34,335 nucleotides of DNA. Source: Verrucomicrobiota bacterium (lineage in GTDB: Bacteria > Verrucomicrobiota > Verrucomicrobiae > Chthoniobacterales > UBA10450). The stretch is taken from assembly GCA_005887855.1 (NCBI GenBank), contig VBQB01000157.1, forward strand, positions 1-34,335, given 5' to 3'. Shown here in pieces: positions 32,867-34,335 of the stretch; the first letter of the stretch is position 1, and every line of letters starts with the position of its first letter. The notes beneath the pieces were generated by a model. It was not told the origin of the DNA and did not search any database. It saw nothing but the letters and a program-made list of their open reading frames with translations. The position numbers and the translations under genes were made by a program.

Positions 32867-33915
32867 ATGAGTTTCTCGCTTTTTGAACGACCCCTATTTC
32901 AAGTAGGCGGCCACTACGTCACATTTCTCGGATTAATTGCGTTCGTCGCTCTTTTTGCGGCCGGGCTCATCATCGCCCGAATGCTGCAAAGCCAGTTCGT
33001 CCGCCGCTTCTTCAGCCGTTTCAAGATCGACACCAACTTCATCGCGATCGTCACGACGATTCTAAGTCTGGCCGCGCTCGTCTTTTTCACGATCAGCGCG
33101 ATTAATGCCGCCGGCATTCCACTGGCTTGGACTGCGCCACTTCCAGCCGTCTCACTAAGTCTTCTTCAGATTTTTCTGCTTATTGCTCTGCTGGTTGCGG
33201 TTTTTTGGATCTCATCCAGAACGAAACGCTTTCTTTTTAATCGGTTTCTCGTCAATAGCGGACTGGATCGTGCGCTTCAGTACGCCATCGCCCAAATCAT
33301 CAGCAACGTCGTGCTGGTAGTTGGCGTTTTGATTGTTCTGGAAAATACCGGGATTCATCTGGGCGCACTGGCTGTTTTTGCAGGCGCGGTCGGCGTCGGT
33401 GTCGGGTTCGGCCTGCAAAATATCGCCAGCAATTTCATTAGTGGTCTGGTGATTCTGGCCGAAAGACCAATCACCATCGGAGATCGCGTCGAAGTCGCGG
33501 GGATCACCGGTCAAGTGCAGCAAATTCGCGCCCGCAGCACAGTGATTCGGACCAACGACAACATCACCATGATCGTGCCAAACACAAAATTCATCGATTC
33601 GCCGGTAACCAACTGGAGCGCGAGGCGTTGCTCGCCGCCGGGGGTGAAAATCCGAACACCTTAAAGGACCCGGCGCCGAGCGTTTTTCTTGGGAAATTTG
33701 GCGACAACTCGATCGACTTCGAGCTGGTGGTCTGGAGTAGTGAGATGAGCGCTCGGCCGAGCCGCTATCGCAGCGATCTCAATTTTGCCATCGAGCAGAA
33801 GTTTCGCGAAGCCGGGATCGAGATTGCGTTTCCACAACGTGATCTCCATATCCGCAGCGGCGTCCTGAAAGTGGAAGGCGCGGGGCTTGGGACAACAAAA
33901 CGGTCCGAATCGTAG
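32867..33915 (+). pseudogene. mscS: small-conductance mechanosensitive channel (MscS family), internal deletion and frameshift
   Basis: An inner-membrane osmotic safety valve when intact. The first frame (32867-33664) gives several N-terminal hydrophobic segments, the pore helix and hinge AGAVGVGVGFGLQNIASNFISG, and the beta-domain start (ERPITIGDRVEVAGITGQVQ, VPNTKFIDSPVTNWS). It then goes out of frame at about 33617-33627 and stops at 33664. The other frame resumes at once with EALLAAGGENPNTLKDPAPS, VFLGKFGDNSIDFEL and a normal C-terminus, ending at 33915. In intact relatives about 25-30 residues of the beta/alpha-beta domain (typically a D-P-R-V...PVGVAYG stretch) lie between these blocks; they are missing here. 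So the gene carries a short out-of-frame deletion. The truncated 265-residue product would lack the cytoplasmic cage. Confidence 0.8.
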
Positions 33916-34094
33916 CAGACCCGTTCGTCCCTTCGTCCGTTCGCACGAGGGAAAGCGAGCGGATTAGATCGAATGATTGCGCTTTAAAAATGCCGAACAA
34001 TTCTTCTTAGGCTGCCGCCTGACAAGGTTGGTCGAAGACCGCGAAGATTCTCGACGAGGCCAAGCCAAGACCTAAACCCTATATCCGACGTTAT

Positions 34095-34334
34095 CTAGCC
34101 TGTGCGTTCCGGATTTGGCGACCGTAGCAAAGCGCGCTTTACCACTTCAATCAATTGGGCAGCAGCAACAGGCTTCTCGAGAAAGGCGAAGGCACCCAGG
34201 CGTAGCGCCTGAGCTTCGACATCAGGCTCGCCAAATGCCGTGAGGATGATAACCGGCAATTCCGGCAGGGCACTGGCAAGCGCCAAAACCCCGCGCCCAC
34301 TGAACATCGGCATCCGCAGGTCAGTGATGACCAC
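34095..34334 (-). CDS. response regulator receiver domain protein, 5'-partial
   Basis: The gene continues beyond the right edge. The visible 79 C-terminal residues are the second half of a receiver domain: the phospho-acceptor Asp in VITDLRMP, the conserved Thr in IILTAFG (visible residue 32) and the Lys in FLEKPV (residue 54). It ends about 25 residues after the Lys, so there is no C-terminal output domain: it is a stand-alone receiver, or the receiver is the C-terminal part of a larger protein such as a hybrid histidine kinase. The first ~50 residues of the domain, or any N-terminal partner, are outside the window. Confidence 0.9.
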   Translation of the reverse strand: MVITDLRMPMFSGRGVLALASALPELPVIILTAFGEPDVEAQALRLGAFAFLEKPVAAAQLIEVVKRALLRSPNPERTG

Positions 34335-34335
34335 G

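Noticed and set aside
32750..32867. A fatty-acid synthesis operon continuing after acpP
   Set aside because: A clear terminator and an unrelated mscS follow; no fabF or other fab gene is present.
33600..33670. Programmed ribosomal frameshift in mscS
   Set aside because: No slippery heptamer or following pseudoknot is seen, and a conserved protein block is missing at the join, which frameshifting cannot explain.
33916..34094. Small gene or RNA between mscS and the response regulator
   Set aside because: No frame with protein-like composition and no strong hairpin; treated as plain intergenic sequence.

Overview
The window looks like chromosomal core DNA of a GC-rich Gram-negative bacterium. 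The closest flavour is a soil Verrucomicrobiota of the Chthoniobacterales type, by resemblance of several proteins to families I know from that phylum: the TolB-like/TPR protein, the Pur-alpha-like protein, the basic-tailed PPDK and the winged-helix-tailed 'DLKLLPAWVKE' protein. This is inference; no rRNA or marker phylogeny is available here. Gene density is high. I see no tRNA or rRNA gene, CRISPR array, prophage or transposase.

Layout, left to right. (1) A TolB-like/TPR regulator cut by the left edge. (2) A plus-strand block: ileS, lspA, CCA/poly(A) tRNA nucleotidyltransferase, a divergent glycogen-synthase-like GT5 enzyme, a PIG-V-like membrane mannosyltransferase and an FAD amine-oxidase-fold protein. 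(3) A minus-strand block that abuts it with no gap: gcvP downstream of ilvA, then a plus-strand vapBC-type toxin-antitoxin pair with a tandem-repeat putative operator, then ppdK with a single-repeat Pur-alpha-like nucleic-acid-binding protein upstream. (4) A minus-strand lipid block: a fadB-type bifunctional beta-oxidation gene, a VLCAD-like acyl-CoA dehydrogenase and a 5'-truncated vanadium haloperoxidase. (5) A plus-strand ion block: mgtE, a DUF47 (PhoU-like) gene and a PiT phosphate transporter, which plausibly work together on magnesium and phosphate balance. (6) Two small minus-strand hypotheticals and a Gfo/Idh oxidoreductase divergent from rpmB-panD. (7) A frameshifted winged-helix-tailed gene, acpP with a clear terminator, a frameshifted mscS, and a response regulator cut by the right edge.

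The most interesting structure lies outside the gene calls. Family A is a small palindromic element: a perfect 8-9 bp stem with a 3-nt loop, followed by CTACA. I find it four times (about 3883, 14256, 26348 and 30975). One copy sits in frame inside ileS, one apparently supplies the mgtE stop codon, and one lies where the panD reading frame and the end of an antisense gene overlap. Family B (TGTCAT...ATGACA ends) occurs at 4692-4795 and, inverted, at 22569-22649, in both cases between genes on the same strand. The window also has an unusual amount of gene damage. The haloperoxidase has lost its N-terminal part, and two genes within 3 kb (winged-helix protein and mscS) each show a frameshift combined with apparent loss of a conserved stretch. 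This could be real genome decay or an assembly problem; read mapping would decide. I do not see convincing evidence for a complete new defence or biosynthetic system.
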